Notes: generated by a model from the letters alone, not told the origin. A stretch of 64,000 bases of DNA from Gracilibacillus kekensis (GCF_900143085.1 NZ_FRCZ01000002.1:434001-498000); one strand, 5' to 3'. Shown: positions 26,119-36,106, numbered from the stretch's first letter. Numbers and translations: made by a program.

Positions 26119-27193
26119 AGTGTTCATCCTTTCGTTGCGATAATTCCAGTGCATCCCATAGCCCCCACAAATACATAATCCCAAGAGCTCGATCATATAA
26201 ACCATAACCTGGTCGACATTGTTCATCCCAAATATGTCGCCCATGATCAGGTCTGACATATCCAGCGAAACCAATATCATGATAGGCCTGCACAATTTGG
26301 TTAATTGGTAATGATCCATCCTCGGTACGATGTGACGTTTCGATAAAATCGCCATTGTCAAATAATTTCACATTACGAATATGAGCAAAATGAATACGAT
26401 CTTTAAATTCGTGTATCATGGCTACGATATCATTATCTTCTCGCACACCCAAAGCTCCGGAACACAAGGTAATACCGTTATATTTACTAGGTACTAGATT
26501 GACGATTTTTCGTAATCGCTCTTGTGTAGTAACAATACGAGGGAGGTCAAATATCTCCCATGGTGGATCATCAGGATGTATTGCAAGCTTGATATCATAT
26601 TCTTCACAGATCGGAATTACTTTTTCGAGAAAATATCTTAAATTATCTAAAAGATCTTCTGTAGTAACATGCTGATATGCTGCAAATAAGTCCTTTAATG
26701 TTTCCAATCGCTCCGGCTCCCATCCTGGCATCGTGTAATCCGGATTGGCAGCAATTTTCCTAACTAAATCTAGCGGATCCATATCTGTTACTTTCGCTTT
26801 TTCATAAAATAATGCTGTAGATTGATCAGGTAACGAACCAAATAAATTAGTTCGCACCCAATCAAAAACCGGCATAAAGTTATAACAAATTACCTTTACA
26901 TTAATCGAAGCTAAGTTTTTTATCGTTTCTATATAATTATTAATATAATAATCTCTTTCTCTATGACCTAATTTGATTGATTCATGAATATTAACACTCT
27001 CTACTACATCGAGGTGAAAATCATATGCATCTGCTTGTTTTTTTATAGCTTGAATACGTTCTGCAGGCCATATTTCCCCTGCTTGAATGTCATGCAATGC
27101 CCAGACAATTCCTTCAACACCTGGGATTTGTTTAATCTGAGGAAGTGTAACACTATCATTACCTTCACCAAACCAGCGAAAGACCATTCTCAT
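26099..27193 (-). CDS. uxuA: Mannonate dehydratase
   Basis: The 364-residue enzyme dehydrates D-mannonate to 2-keto-3-deoxygluconate. The N-terminus [25 protein letters not shown] and the metal-site segments [29 protein letters not shown] and GYVRPDHGR are diagnostic of UxuA. AGGAGG lies 8 bases before the ATG. It lies between the alpha-glucuronidase and the SDR gene in the glucuronoxylan operon. Confidence 0.96.
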   Translation of the reverse strand: MRMVFRWFGEGNDSVTLPQIKQIPGVEGIVWALHDIQAGEIWPAERIQAIKKQADAYDFHLDVVESVNIHESIKLGHRERDYYINNYIETIKNLASINVKVICYNFMPVFDWVRTNLFGSLPDQSTALFYEKAKVTDMDPLDLVRKIAANPDYTMPGWEPERLETLKDLFAAYQHVTTEDLLDNLRYFLEKVIPICEEYDIKLAIHPDDPPWEIFDLPRIVTTQERLRKIVNLVPSKYNGITLCSGALGVREDNDIVAMIHEFKDRIHFAHIRNVKLFDNGDFIETSHRTEDGSLPINQIVQAYHDIGFAGYVRPDHGRHIWDEQCRPGYGLYDRALGIMYLWGLWDALELSQRKDEHYVTNTH

Positions 27194-27213
27194 CGTGTAT
27201 ACCTCCTCTTAGC

Positions 27214-29250
27214 TCAATAAATTGTGCGATTATGTTGATCATTTATCCTTGATTTTCGATAAAAATAAGTATTAATTTGATCACGCCATTCTCGCGCATT
27301 TGCTTTTTGTCTTTGCAACCGATCTTGCACATTTTCAAAACGATCTTCATCAATATATTGTTTTAAACTATCCCATCTTTCAATCAGACCATCCACTTGA
27401 TTGAACCCTTTGAAATGGGTATCGTAAATATGTTGGATAACACTTTTTCCATTTTTTAACATATACTTGTATGGCACGTAATGGAAAAATAAAAGCAGTT
27501 CATCAGGACAATGCTCCAGGCTATTATATTTGGATTGGTTTGGTTCCTCATACTGTTCTGTATATCCTGTACCAGTTTCTTTGGTACGATCTACACCTAT
27601 TCCATCTCGATCTGCAAAGTGATAGGTTCCCCATCTCGAATATTCATAGCCATCAATATTTGGTCCATAGTGAACTCCTGGTGTTACCATCCAGCCAACA
27701 CCTAGAGGTGCCGTATAATTTTCGTAAATTTCCCATGAGTTTAATAACATATCTTCTATTGTTCCAATAATTGTTTCTGTATTACCAAAAGTTTGAATAA
27801 TCCACTCTTGAGCAATTTCCTTTGCTGAAAGAGAAGGGTCCCATGTTAAGCGGCCATACCCGTAAAGATTTGCTTGCGCTAGTGTATTACCTGTCCAATT
27901 CTCATCATCACCTATATTGGAAACTGCTGAAATTCCGCTGTATTTATAAGGATGAATATTACCAGCCACAATTTCTTCTATACTACTGCCTTCACCTTTG
28001 ATATGTGTATCAAATTGTAATACTTGTTTCCATTGTGGAATCAAATAGCAAAGGTCTATTTGTTGACCTGTATATTCTTGTGCTACTTGAAATTCTATTA
28101 TTTGATTGGTGTTTGGCATGGCCCCTATCAAAGGAGAAACAGGTTCTCTTACTTGGAAATCCATTGGGCCATTTTTGATTTGTAAAATAACATTTTCATG
28201 AAAACGCCCATCTAATGGTTTAAAGTGATCGAATGCCGCTCTTGCGCGATCTGTTGAGCGATCTCGCCAATCTTGCAGACAATTATAAACAAAGCAACGC
28301 CAAACTACTTTACCATTAAATGGCTCTAATGCTTCCGCTAACATATTGGAACCATCTGCATGATCTCGATCATATGTAAAAGGGCCAGGTCGATGTTCGG
28401 AGTCCGCTTTGACAACGAACCCTCCAAAATCAGGAATATATTCATAAATCTCTGCTGCTTTATCTCTCCACCATTCTTTTACAGACTGATCTAGTGGATC
28501 TGCTGTTGATAAGCCACCGATCGCCATTGGACTGGCAAAGTTAATGCTTAAATATAATGTAACACCGTATGCTCTAAATATTTCTGCGATTTGTTTAATT
28601 TCTGGTAAATATTTTTTTGTAATAAAGTACGTTTCTTCTTTCCACACATTAACGTTATTAATAGAAATCGCATTAATCCCAACCGATGATAGATATCTGG
28701 CATAATCCTTGATTCTAGATTTATCCTGAACAATTTGGCCATTCTTATAAAATATCGAATTACCAGAATACCCTCTCTCTACACTTCCATCAAGATTATC
28801 CCACTGATTCAACATACGGAATTGATTTTTTGGTTGTTGAAAAATTTCAAGGTCACTTATATCCTTTTCCAGTTGTACTAAACGAATCAAATGATGCACT
28901 CCATATAATACCGCTCGATCCGAGTTACCAATCACTTTTAATTGATGATTGGAACTAGATAGAAGATAACCTTCATCATTGCTAGACTTTAACTTTTGGA
29001 TTTGTGTTTCATTAAGTAAATTTCCAAGTTTCTCTATGGTACCGATTACAATTTTAGCTGTAGGATCTTCCCCCTTTACCTTTATTGCTTGGTTTAACAT
29101 TTTTGATAATGCGAAATCTACTTCTACTTTTGCTGATTTAATGGCAGGTGTATCACCAAAAACACTAATTTCATTCATTAATAATTCATATTGTTTTATG
29201 TTTGAGATTGGACGATATTGCAACCACATATTATATTTAGTACGATTCAT
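27214..29250 (-). CDS. aguA: GH67 alpha-glucuronidase
   Basis: 678 residues from the ATG at 29250, which has GGAGG 8 bases upstream; the earlier in-frame ATG at 29268 is part of the ribosome binding site itself. With this start the catalytic residues fall at Glu285 ([12 protein letters not shown]), Asp364 (KNGPMD) and Glu392 (QIIEFQ), the numbers known for Geobacillus AguA. No signal peptide is present. It releases (4-O-methyl)glucuronic acid from aldouronic acids brought in by the importer at 1-2908. It is the second gene of the operon, 17 bases after the GntR gene. Confidence 0.96.
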   Translation of the reverse strand: MNRTKYNMWLQYRPISNIKQYELLMNEISVFGDTPAIKSAKVEVDFALSKMLNQAIKVKGEDPTAKIVIGTIEKLGNLLNETQIQKLKSSNDEGYLLSSSNHQLKVIGNSDRAVLYGVHHLIRLVQLEKDISDLEIFQQPKNQFRMLNQWDNLDGSVERGYSGNSIFYKNGQIVQDKSRIKDYARYLSSVGINAISINNVNVWKEETYFITKKYLPEIKQIAEIFRAYGVTLYLSINFASPMAIGGLSTADPLDQSVKEWWRDKAAEIYEYIPDFGGFVVKADSEHRPGPFTYDRDHADGSNMLAEALEPFNGKVVWRCFVYNCLQDWRDRSTDRARAAFDHFKPLDGRFHENVILQIKNGPMDFQVREPVSPLIGAMPNTNQIIEFQVAQEYTGQQIDLCYLIPQWKQVLQFDTHIKGEGSSIEEIVAGNIHPYKYSGISAVSNIGDDENWTGNTLAQANLYGYGRLTWDPSLSAKEIAQEWIIQTFGNTETIIGTIEDMLLNSWEIYENYTAPLGVGWMVTPGVHYGPNIDGYEYSRWGTYHFADRDGIGVDRTKETGTGYTEQYEEPNQSKYNSLEHCPDELLLFFHYVPYKYMLKNGKSVIQHIYDTHFKGFNQVDGLIERWDSLKQYIDEDRFENVQDRLQRQKANAREWRDQINTYFYRKSRINDQHNRTIY

Positions 29251-29267
29251 TTCAAATTCCTCCTTCA

Positions 29268-29945
29268 TTATACAAAAAATTCTGGATATTCTTGTTTTAA
29301 TTTATCTTTTTCAATATCTACTAGTTGCAGGTGATCTGTATTAGCTTGTTCAGCTAAATTAGTATCCTTTAAAGAAACTGCTTCAAATATCTTCCTATGT
29401 TGGGAGACTATAATATTCCAATCATGGTTTACGGATAATCGTAACAAACGTAGACGATCAAATTGGATATTCATACGTTTCACCATTTCCCATGTTCGGT
29501 TCTTGCCACATCCTCTATATAATAATTGATGAAATTCATCATCCAATTCAAATAAACGTTGAAACGATCCTTTTTCTAAGGAAAACTCTTGGAGTGTTAA
29601 ATTAGATTCTAATTGTATTAAATCTTCTTCACTGATCATTTCAACTGCTTCTTTAACAATTGCTTTTTCGATATTTTCCCGAACAAATCGACCTTCTTCT
29701 ACAAGTTTCAAATCAATCTTTGTCACAATAGTTCCGATCTGAGGATAGACACCTAATAACTCCTCTTGATTTAATTTTAAAAATGCCTCTCTGACGGGCG
29801 TTCGACTTACATCTAATTTTTCAGATATTTCTTTTTCAGATAACTTCGTCCCCGGAGCAATATCTCCGTTCATAATTTGCGCTTTTATAGTATCATATAC
29901 GTAATCACGTGATGAGCCTCTGGTTCTTTGGTTTTGAGTAACCAT
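29268..29945 (-). CDS. uxuR: GntR-family (FadR subfamily) regulator, UxuR-like
   Basis: The 225-residue repressor has an N-terminal winged helix ([43 protein letters not shown]) and an all-helical FCD effector domain from about residue 85. The FCD metal ligands are plausible in DDEFHQLLY and the following His residues. It leads the operon for alpha-glucuronidase, UxuA, the SDR, KDPG aldolase and GH39. Its promoter carries a palindromic site at +3 to +19, so it probably represses itself. The same site near the importer at 1-2908 suggests a two-operon regulon induced by a glucuronate intermediate. Confidence 0.87.
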   Translation of the reverse strand: MVTQNQRTRGSSRDYVYDTIKAQIMNGDIAPGTKLSEKEISEKLDVSRTPVREAFLKLNQEELLGVYPQIGTIVTKIDLKLVEEGRFVRENIEKAIVKEAVEMISEEDLIQLESNLTLQEFSLEKGSFQRLFELDDEFHQLLYRGCGKNRTWEMVKRMNIQFDRLRLLRLSVNHDWNIIVSQHRKIFEAVSLKDTNLAEQANTDHLQLVDIEKDKLKQEYPEFFV

Positions 29946-29960
29946 TCCTACACCCTCTTT

Positions 29961-29977
29961 ATACTAGTATGGTAGAT
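29961..29977. promoter_or_regulatory. Operator candidate of the GntR regulator
   Basis: ATACTAGTATGGTAGAT contains the palindrome ATACTAGTAT and shares ATACTAGnATGGTAG with 3105-3119. It lies immediately downstream of the -10 box, covering about +3 to +19, the expected place for a repressor. Confidence 0.55.
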
Positions 29978-29979
29978 TC

Positions 29980-30008
29980 ATTATACTGTTTTTATTGACT
30001 TAATTCAA
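29980..30008 (-). promoter_or_regulatory. Promoter of the glucuronoxylan operon
   Basis: TTGAAT (30003-30008) and TATAAT (29980-29985) on the minus strand with a 17-base spacer. No other promoter is obvious down to 23082. Confidence 0.7.
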
Positions 30009-30068
30009 CTTAAAAAAACAAAATAATTATCTAACTATATAATAACAAATGATTTTCTTATAATATAT

Positions 30069-30542
30069 TTAGTCTTCCCAGAGCATGGTCCATTTTTGAT
30101 CCTCTTCTAAAACAATAACTGGCTGATGGATTTCCAGATAGCCATATTTGCTTTCGTAAAAATAGATAACTGTTAACCTGTAAGCGGTTTGGGGAAAGTT
30201 GTTTTCTTGATCAAGCTGATAGCCTTTTATTTTTTCGGCATCAGTCACTTTAAATTCAAATGTATCTACTCCAAAGTGATCAAAGAATACATGAGCTCGA
30301 TCTTGTATATAGCCCGTTTTATCAAACTTTTCTTTCATATGGGAATGAAATAATTCCCATGAATTTGAAAAATCCCCTTTTTGTTCATACTGATAAAATT
30401 CCTCTACGAAATTAATTACTTTTCGTTCTGTCGAGAAAAGTTGAATAAAGATATAAATCAATAAAGTTACAATTACACTTAACACTACCGTTAAAAAAAA
30501 TAGATTAGGATAATTTTTAGAGTAATATCGCCTTTTTTTCAA
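30069..30542 (-). CDS. Membrane-anchored protein of unknown function
   Basis: About 157 residues. A basic N-terminus and one helix (FFLTVVLSVIVTLLIYIFIQ) anchor a soluble, probably extracellular domain. That domain (VINFVEEFYQYEQKGDFSNSWELFH, then mixed strands ending in VIVLEEDQKWTMLWED) has the feel of an NTF2-like fold, but I do not recognise a named family. I chose a TTG start at 30542 because GGGTGA lies 5 bases before it; a GTG at 30551 lacks such a site. It appears to be transcribed alone. Confidence 0.6.
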   Translation of the reverse strand: MKKRRYYSKNYPNLFFLTVVLSVIVTLLIYIFIQLFSTERKVINFVEEFYQYEQKGDFSNSWELFHSHMKEKFDKTGYIQDRAHVFFDHFGVDTFEFKVTDAEKIKGYQLDQENNFPQTAYRLTVIYFYESKYGYLEIHQPVIVLEEDQKWTMLWED

Positions 30543-30661
30543 TTTAATCACCCAATTTTATAAATAGAATAAACTTCCTAGAAGCCTTTCTAAAGCATAT
30601 TCAAAGAATTGTATATTATTATTCTCAATTACTAACAGATAAAATAGTTCTAATTACCCAT

Positions 30662-30702
30662 TGAAATCGCTTTCTAAATTTTATATACTGAAAACGGTTA
30701 CA
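30662..30702. promoter_or_regulatory. Two cre boxes, one perfect
   Basis: TGAAAACGGTTACA (30689-30702) matches the CcpA consensus TGWAANCGNTNWCA at every position. TGAAATCGCTTTCT (30662-30675) matches except for the last base. They lie in a 432-base region (30552-30983) without a recognised gene. Confidence 0.65.
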
Positions 30703-30724
30703 GTAATAGTTGTTGTGTACATAT

Positions 30725-30822
30725 ACTGTTCATGCCAAGTTTGGTGTGAATCCATGTACAGTATTTTGATTCAAAATAGATTGTCCCCCTTTGCACCCTA
30801 TTTAAATAGGGTGCCTTTTTTT
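30725..30822 (+). ncRNA. Candidate CcpA-controlled small RNA
   Basis: A possible promoter (GTTACA, 19-base spacer, TATACT near 30717-30722) overlaps the perfect cre box. About 100 bases downstream lies a textbook terminator at 30793-30822. Between them TACTGTTCATG and CATGTACAGTA form an imperfect inverted repeat. No convincing coding frame is present. The upstream gene on the other strand cannot use this terminator, so an independent small transcript is a reasonable, unproven reading. Confidence 0.35.
30793..30822 (+). terminator. Strong orphan intrinsic terminator
   Basis: GCACCCTATTT and AAATAGGGTGC form a perfect 22-base palindrome followed by eight consecutive T after CC. No annotated plus-strand gene precedes it within the region. 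Confidence 0.85.
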
Positions 30823-30983
30823 TGATTAAATGATATAAATTGTGATCACCAGTCAATCTGTAATTCTAAAAATTCATAGATTAGACTTCCCTCTAATACT
30901 TAGAACAAGTTGTATTATTAAGAATTGAACTGAATGTGACATGTTTAGCAAAGATAATTGATATTAAGGAGGACGAAACTTGA

Positions 30984-32055
30984 ATGAGACATCTACATAA
31001 AGTTGCAGAGATTGCTGAAGACTTTATAAATGAGCATAAGATACCTGGGTTTAGTTTGCAAATTGTTTCGAGAGGATACAGTATTTTCAAATTTGATTCT
31101 GGTTATTCAAACATAGAATTAAAAAGACCTTTTCAACAGAATACAGTTAGTCCAATAATGAGCATTTCCAAGAGCATTACATTTAGAGGAAAATACTGAT
31201 TTTAGGATAGATACACCAATTATTGAGTATTTACCTTACTTTACTACAAAGAGTGGTAGATGCAACAAGATTACTTCTAAGCACATAATGAGTCATACTG
31301 CTGGTTTCCCAGATAATATATGGCTTGTGACGTTGCTGGACAAAGCTTTATTTGAATTTGCAAAAAAACTTCCAGAATACCAATTTATTTTTAAACAAGT
31401 TCCAAGCATTCATGATACTATTTTTAAAATAAAAAATAGAGAAGAAATCACGAAGTATTTTTCAAATATTGACTTAACATACCAACCAGGTGAAGGATGG
31501 TGCTATTGTACAGATGCATATGTTATTTTAGCTGATATATTAGAAAAAATAAGTGGTTTACATTGGGAAGAATATGTCATAAAAAAAATTTTAAAACCCA
31601 TAAACATGGATAACACATACATAAATCCCTCAACGACTTCACTTCACAATATGAGTAATTACTATTTGTATGATAAATGTGATTATATAAAAATACCGAC
31701 TCCCCATAATCCTTTAGGGGCACCTGTTGGATTTATCTACTCCACTGCAAATGATATGGCAAAATATTTAATTGCAATAATGGGAAATGAACAGAATGTT
31801 ATTAGTCAAACGAGTAGAAGAAAGATGTTTTCTATGATTGCACAAAGAGAGTCTGGGTTAAGTTATGGTCTTGGTTGGAAAGTAAAAATAGTGCGAGAAT
31901 TAAAAGTAATTGAACATGCAGGAGGTTATCCAGGAGTCAGTAGTTTTGCATCAATGATTCCAGATAAAAATTTTGGACTTATTATGTTATGCAATATTGG
32001 TGAAGCTCCTCTTCAAATACTATCAGATAAAATAAGCAAGATTTTTCGTCTCTAA
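30984..32055 (+). pseudogene. Beta-lactamase-related serine hydrolase, frameshifted
   Basis: The first frame (from ATG 30984, with GGAGG upstream) gives KVAEIAEDFINEHKIPGFSLQIV and ends soon after the catalytic SxxK motif SISK at a stop at 31197-31199. The second frame resumes around 31178 (HLEENTDFRIDTPIIEYLPYF) and carries HIMSHTAGFPD, the second-motif equivalent YCTDAYVILADILEKISG and HAGGYPGVSSF to 32055. Comparison with the family suggests that about five residues after SISKSIT are deleted out of frame. The intact protein would be a cytoplasmic class C beta-lactamase-like or esterase-like enzyme of about 360 residues. Confidence 0.75.
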
Positions 32056-32099
32056 TATTTGGTGATATGTTCAAGATTGATTTCATTTCCAAATACGTT

Positions 32100-32134
32100 A
32101 GAAACGCTCAGAAAAATCTGAGCGTTTCTTTTAT
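32100..32134 (+). terminator. Terminator after the serine-hydrolase pseudogene
   Basis: GAAACGCTCAG and CTGAGCGTTTC form a perfect stem around AAAAAT, followed by TTTTAT. Confidence 0.75.
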
Positions 32135-32187
32135 ACTATTTGATGTTATTTCTTTTATTTTTCCACACTCTCTCAAATAGCGTTTTT

Positions 32188-32703
32188 TTAATGTATTTCT
32201 GCTGGTTTAACATATACTTGCTCGTTTTTGTGAAGTACTTTTGCTTTTAAGAATGGGATAACGTATCGGTCTAAACCAAAGCGACGTGCATTATATCCCG
32301 CTACGAGTAAGAATAATGTTAGTAAGATCATTTGGGCATTTGTGCTTACTGTTCCACTGAATAAGAAAGCAAAGTTCATGATAATTCCCATTAATGCTGC
32401 AAAATTAGTGAATACCCCGAGAATCAGTGCAATCCCAACCAAGAACTCGCCCCACATTACTACGAAAGTAAATATATCTGCACCTGGAAGAGCTACTGCT
32501 TCAAGAAAACCTGCCCACCAACCTTGTACTGCAGGATGATCGCCTGTCGCTTTACCGATTGCACCTTGGATAAATCCTCCGGCATCAAAACCACCTGTTA
32601 TTTTACCCCAGCCACCTACTAACCATTGATAACCGATATACACTCGAATAAATGTTAAGATTCCTGCTATCAGTTTATTATTTCTTAATAAATTTACAAA
32701 CAT
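32188..32703 (-). CDS. DoxX family membrane protein (tandem copy 2)
   Basis: 171 residues from the ATG at 32703, which has GAGGAG 8 bases upstream. Four membrane segments are visible. Typical DoxX features include RVYIGYQWLVGGWGKITGGFDAGGFIQGAIG and MWGEFLVGIALILGVFTNFAALMGIIMNF. DoxX proteins are linked to quinone-dependent oxidation or redox homeostasis; the exact reaction here is unknown. It is about 80% identical by eye to the gene just upstream, with the same layout, so the pair arose by tandem duplication. Confidence 0.85.
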   Translation of the reverse strand: MFVNLLRNNKLIAGILTFIRVYIGYQWLVGGWGKITGGFDAGGFIQGAIGKATGDHPAVQGWWAGFLEAVALPGADIFTFVVMWGEFLVGIALILGVFTNFAALMGIIMNFAFLFSGTVSTNAQMILLTLFLLVAGYNARRFGLDRYVIPFLKAKVLHKNEQVYVKPAEIH

Positions 32704-32757
32704 TTTATACACTCCTCTACTTGTTTTTGTTTAACATTTCACATGATAAGTTATAAA

Positions 32758-33273
32758 TTAATTTGTTTCGGCAATTACTGCTTTTGTTTGGGTTCTTCTT
32801 TCCTGTACAAAATTACGAATAAATGGGATTACATATCTGTCTGCTCCAAAGCGTCCTGCATTGTACCCTGCGACTAAAAGAAATACTGTTAACAAAATCA
32901 TTTGACCATTAGTGCTTACAGTACCACTAAATACAAATGCAAAGTTCATCATAATTCCCATCAATGCTGCAAAATTTGTAAACAGCCCAAGAACAAGAGC
33001 AATACCTACTAAAAACTCTCCCCACATTACAAGAAAAGTAAATAAATTTTCTCCCGGTAATGCAACACTTTCTAAGAATGCTGCCCACCAACCTTGTACC
33101 GCTGGATGATCGCCTCCTGCTTTTCCGATCGCTCCTTGTAAATATCCTGATGCATCAAAACCTCCCGTAATTTTACCCCAACCTGCCGTCATCCATTGGT
33201 ACCCTAGATAAATACGAATAATTGCTAATACACCGGCAACATAACCATTTTTCCTTAAAAATTCAACAAACAT
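32758..33273 (-). CDS. DoxX family membrane protein (tandem copy 1)
   Basis: 171 residues from the ATG at 33273, preceded by AAAGGAG at 8 bases. It has the same four-helix layout as its neighbour, with YQWMTAGWGKITGGFDASGYLQGAIGKAGGDHPAVQGWW; copies diverge mainly at the C-terminus (VQERRTQTKAVIAETN here). The upstream ribosome-binding regions are also alike, so the duplication included control sequence. Both are probably co-transcribed. Function is not known beyond family membership. Confidence 0.85.
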   Translation of the reverse strand: MFVEFLRKNGYVAGVLAIIRIYLGYQWMTAGWGKITGGFDASGYLQGAIGKAGGDHPAVQGWWAAFLESVALPGENLFTFLVMWGEFLVGIALVLGLFTNFAALMGIMMNFAFVFSGTVSTNGQMILLTVFLLVAGYNAGRFGADRYVIPFIRNFVQERRTQTKAVIAETN

Positions 33274-33536
33274 TTTACTCACTCCTTTTTATTTGTTCAA
33301 TGATTCACATTTATTTGTGTGAGTGTTTATCTTTATTACACTTACATCATATCATCTGGTGGTAAACTTATTCAACCATTATGTTCAACATTTCACATTT
33401 CGTTCAATTTTGTGTGTCTAAATTGTGACAACAGGATTATGCCTTTACCGTTTAAGCTAACGTGATCATAATCTGTGCGACCGTTGATAAATGAAGAAAC
33501 AGTATCTATCAGAGATTGTTTCTTCTTATCTACTAA

Positions 33537-33938
33537 TTATCTTGCACAAACATCCTTATGAACTACCCGTTCTTCATCATCTGGTGTATATGGAACGGAA
33601 TAGTCAAAGTTTTGCATATCTTGATCGATATCACTGGTATACCGATTATCATCTGCCTCCGTAGTATGATAACTTTCTATTTCCTCTTCTTCATTTAGTG
33701 TCTCATCTAATTTTTGGTCTACTTTATCTTCTAGTTCTTCTTCATCATTTGCAATCCTCGTACCATTTTGCACATATTGATCCGTTTTAATCATATCTCT
33801 TGAATTATGAAGAGCATAAGGATATTGTTGAATCGCATTGTTATTAAAAACAGTACCTCCATCAAGGTAGCTTTTGACAAACCATCCTATACCTATTAAT
33901 AAGATAATACCTAGTGCAATTGTTATATAAATTTGCAT
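33537..33938 (-). CDS. Acidic single-pass membrane protein of unknown function
   Basis: The 133-residue protein has one N-terminal helix (IYITIALGIILLIGIGWFVKSYL) followed by a hydrophilic, very acidic tail rich in Asp and Glu (for example NDEEELEDKVDQKLDETLNE). A single Cys lies near the C-terminus. The composition suits an extracellular or cell-wall-facing segment in a salt-adapted organism. I recognise no family. The ribosome binding site is weak. A GAAGAAACA hairpin at about 33493-33525 may terminate it. Confidence 0.55.
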   Translation of the reverse strand: MQIYITIALGIILLIGIGWFVKSYLDGGTVFNNNAIQQYPYALHNSRDMIKTDQYVQNGTRIANDEEELEDKVDQKLDETLNEEEEIESYHTTEADDNRYTSDIDQDMQNFDYSVPYTPDDEERVVHKDVCAR

Positions 33939-34109
33939 TGAATCTTAATTGTTTTTCAGGATTCTCCCCTCCAAGCATCACTTCATTCATACTACTAAAT
34001 TACCATTGAAGTATAAACAAGTAAATAAATCCTGATAAAGTTCGCTATTTTTAAATAATAAATAATAGAAAAAAGTGCGACATTTTTAGCCACACTTTTT
34101 ACAACACTA

Positions 34110-34931
34110 CTATACATGGTTTGCAAAACTTTGCTTAACTTGTTTTAAAACATCATCCCCATTACGATCCCATAACGATTGATTAATAATTTCTACTTCA
34201 ATCGGACCATAATAACCTGTATCTTCCACTGCTTTTCTCATTCTATTTATTTCAATGACGCCCTCACCCATCATCGCGCGTCCTTTAAACATATCTGCCA
34301 TTGGCACTTTCCAATCAGAAACATGAAAGCCTAGAATTTTTCCCTTTGCTCTTTCTATTTCATGATAAAGATTTGGATCCCACCATACATGGTAAACATC
34401 GACGATCACACCAACTTCATTTGCACTATATTTTTCGGCAATTGTAGTTGCTTGGTTTAATGTATTAATAACGGAGCGATCGGCTGCAAACATCGGATGT
34501 AACGGCTCAATAGCAAGCTTTACTCCATGATCTTTCGCATATGGAACTAACTTGTCAATGCCTTCAGCCACCTGTGCTCTTGCAGTGTCGATATCTTTAT
34601 CAGCACTCGGACCGCAAACAAGTACAAGTGTGTCTGTTCCTAATTCAGCCGCTTCTTCAATGGCTCTTTTATTATCGTCTATTTTTTCTGCTCGTTCTTT
34701 GGCAGTTGCAGCTGGAAACATCCCACCTCGACAAACACTTGAAACTTGCAGTCCTGCATCTTGGATTAATCGTTTTGATTGTTTGAGACCGATTTCTTCT
34801 ATTTTATGACGCCACACTGAAATCCATGATATATCATGACGTACACAACCTTCGACAGCTTCTTGGAGGTTCCATTGTTCTGTCGTAATTTGATTGAGAC
34901 TAAGACGATTCATTAATTTATCATCTGTCAT
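34110..34931 (-). CDS. Sugar phosphate isomerase/epimerase (AP-endonuclease-2 TIM barrel)
   Basis: The 273-residue protein fits the xylose-isomerase-like TIM-barrel family (IolE/IolI-like). Probable metal ligands lie in KLAIEPLHPM, VGVIVDVYHVWWDPN, GFHVSDWK and EVEIINQ. Its ATG overlaps the stop of the DUF993 gene in ATGA, so the two are translationally coupled. As the last gene of a three-gene operon with a Gfo/Idh dehydrogenase, it may isomerise or epimerise an oxidised sugar. The substrate is unknown. Confidence 0.85.
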   Translation of the reverse strand: MTDDKLMNRLSLNQITTEQWNLQEAVEGCVRHDISWISVWRHKIEEIGLKQSKRLIQDAGLQVSSVCRGGMFPAATAKERAEKIDDNKRAIEEAAELGTDTLVLVCGPSADKDIDTARAQVAEGIDKLVPYAKDHGVKLAIEPLHPMFAADRSVINTLNQATTIAEKYSANEVGVIVDVYHVWWDPNLYHEIERAKGKILGFHVSDWKVPMADMFKGRAMMGEGVIEINRMRKAVEDTGYYGPIEVEIINQSLWDRNGDDVLKQVKQSFANHV

Positions 34932-36106
34932 CGGTTACCCTCCTGTTTCACACCTGCTAATTCAAGTGCCAGTTGCATTCTTTTTGTTGCCATTTCTGGA
35001 TCTCTGAGCAGTCCTGCCTCGTCAGCCATTACAAATAGATCCGATAAATGAACAATAGACCGCGCACTTTCTTTTCCGCCAATCATACGGAAGTGATCCT
35101 GATGACCGTTTAAGTATGCCATAAAGACAACACCTGTTTTATAGGAAAAGGTTGGTGCTTGGAAGATATGACGAGATAATGGTACTGTTTTTTCCAATAG
35201 CTGATCATATTTTTGAAGATCTCCTGCATCTAGCGCATGCATAGCTGCTGCCGCCGCTGGTGCTATCGCATCAAAGATTCCCAATAAGGCATGACTGTAT
35301 CCTTTTTGATCACCTTTAATTAATTCTGGATAATTAAAATCATCCCCTGTATACATGCGCACACTATCTGGTAAACGTCTACGCATTTCTATTTCCTTTT
35401 GATCATCCAGAAGTGAGATTTTAATTCCATCTACCTTTGATTCATTGTCACGAATAATTTGTAGACAAACATCCATGGCCTCATCTATGTCTTGATGACC
35501 CCAGTAACCTTTTAATGCGGGGTCAAACATATCACCTAACCAGTGTAAAATAACGGGCTCTGAAACATTTTGTAAGATTTTATTATAGACGCGTTGATAA
35601 TCTTCTGGTCCTTTTGCACATGCTGCAAGTGCACGACTTGCCATTAAGATAATTTTTCCGCCCTCACCTTCGACAAAAGAGACCTGTTCTTCGTATGCTT
35701 GTTCAACATCCTCTAAGGTAACAGTTGAAGAAACTTCTAGATGATCTGTCCCAACACCACTTGCGATGTTACCACCAACAGATTTAGCTTCTTTAATCGA
35801 ACGAGATATTAGTTCTTTAGCGCCTTCCCAACTTAATCCCATTCCACGTTGTGCAGTATCCATTGCTTCAGCAACTGAAAGTCCAAGTGACCACAAGTAA
35901 TGACGGTATGCCATCGTTTTATCCCAATCAATTTGCGAATGTAATGTTGGATCCGCATCAGCTAATGGATCTGCCACCACATGTGCAGCTGAATAAGCTG
36001 TTCTTTTTTGAAAAGGTTTATCTTTTGGTATGTCAAAAGGTGTGAATGGACTAGTTTCATATGCGTACAACTTGCGATCTTTGTTTGGTAAAATTAGCTT
36101 TGTCAC
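34928..36106 (-). CDS. DUF993 family protein with DapA-like aldolase signatures
   Basis: This 392-residue TIM-barrel protein belongs to DUF993. The region around GIKISLLD (candidate Schiff-base Lys229) followed by YTGDDFNYPEL and GYSHALLGIFDAIAPAAAAAMHALDAGD resembles the end of the barrel in dihydrodipicolinate synthase and related lyases (GIKD...GDD). A class I aldolase or dehydratase is therefore a fair guess, though not shown. It is the middle gene of an operon between a Gfo/Idh oxidoreductase (12 bases upstream) and a TIM-barrel isomerase (overlapping). Confidence 0.8.
   Translation of the reverse strand: MTKLILPNKDRKLYAYETSPFTPFDIPKDKPFQKRTAYSAAHVVADPLADADPTLHSQIDWDKTMAYRHYLWSLGLSVAEAMDTAQRGMGLSWEGAKELISRSIKEAKSVGGNIASGVGTDHLEVSSTVTLEDVEQAYEEQVSFVEGEGGKIILMASRALAACAKGPEDYQRVYNKILQNVSEPVILHWLGDMFDPALKGYWGHQDIDEAMDVCLQIIRDNESKVDGIKISLLDDQKEIEMRRRLPDSVRMYTGDDFNYPELIKGDQKGYSHALLGIFDAIAPAAAAAMHALDAGDLQKYDQLLEKTVPLSRHIFQAPTFSYKTGVVFMAYLNGHQDHFRMIGGKESARSIVHLSDLFVMADEAGLLRDPEMATKRMQLALELAGVKQEGNR

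Noticed and set aside
26119-26361. Upstream extension of the fructuronate reductase frame (80 more codons)
   Set aside because: This part lies inside the mannonate dehydratase gene, has no family similarity, and a good start with AAAGGATG exists at 26118.
28979-29344. 121-codon plus-strand frame opposite the GH67 gene
   Set aside because: Antisense shadow; the GH67 frame on the other strand keeps the catalytic residues at their expected positions.
30743-30814. Short plus-strand frame starting MYSILIQNRL inside the orphan unit
   Set aside because: It has no ribosome binding site and runs into the terminator stem.
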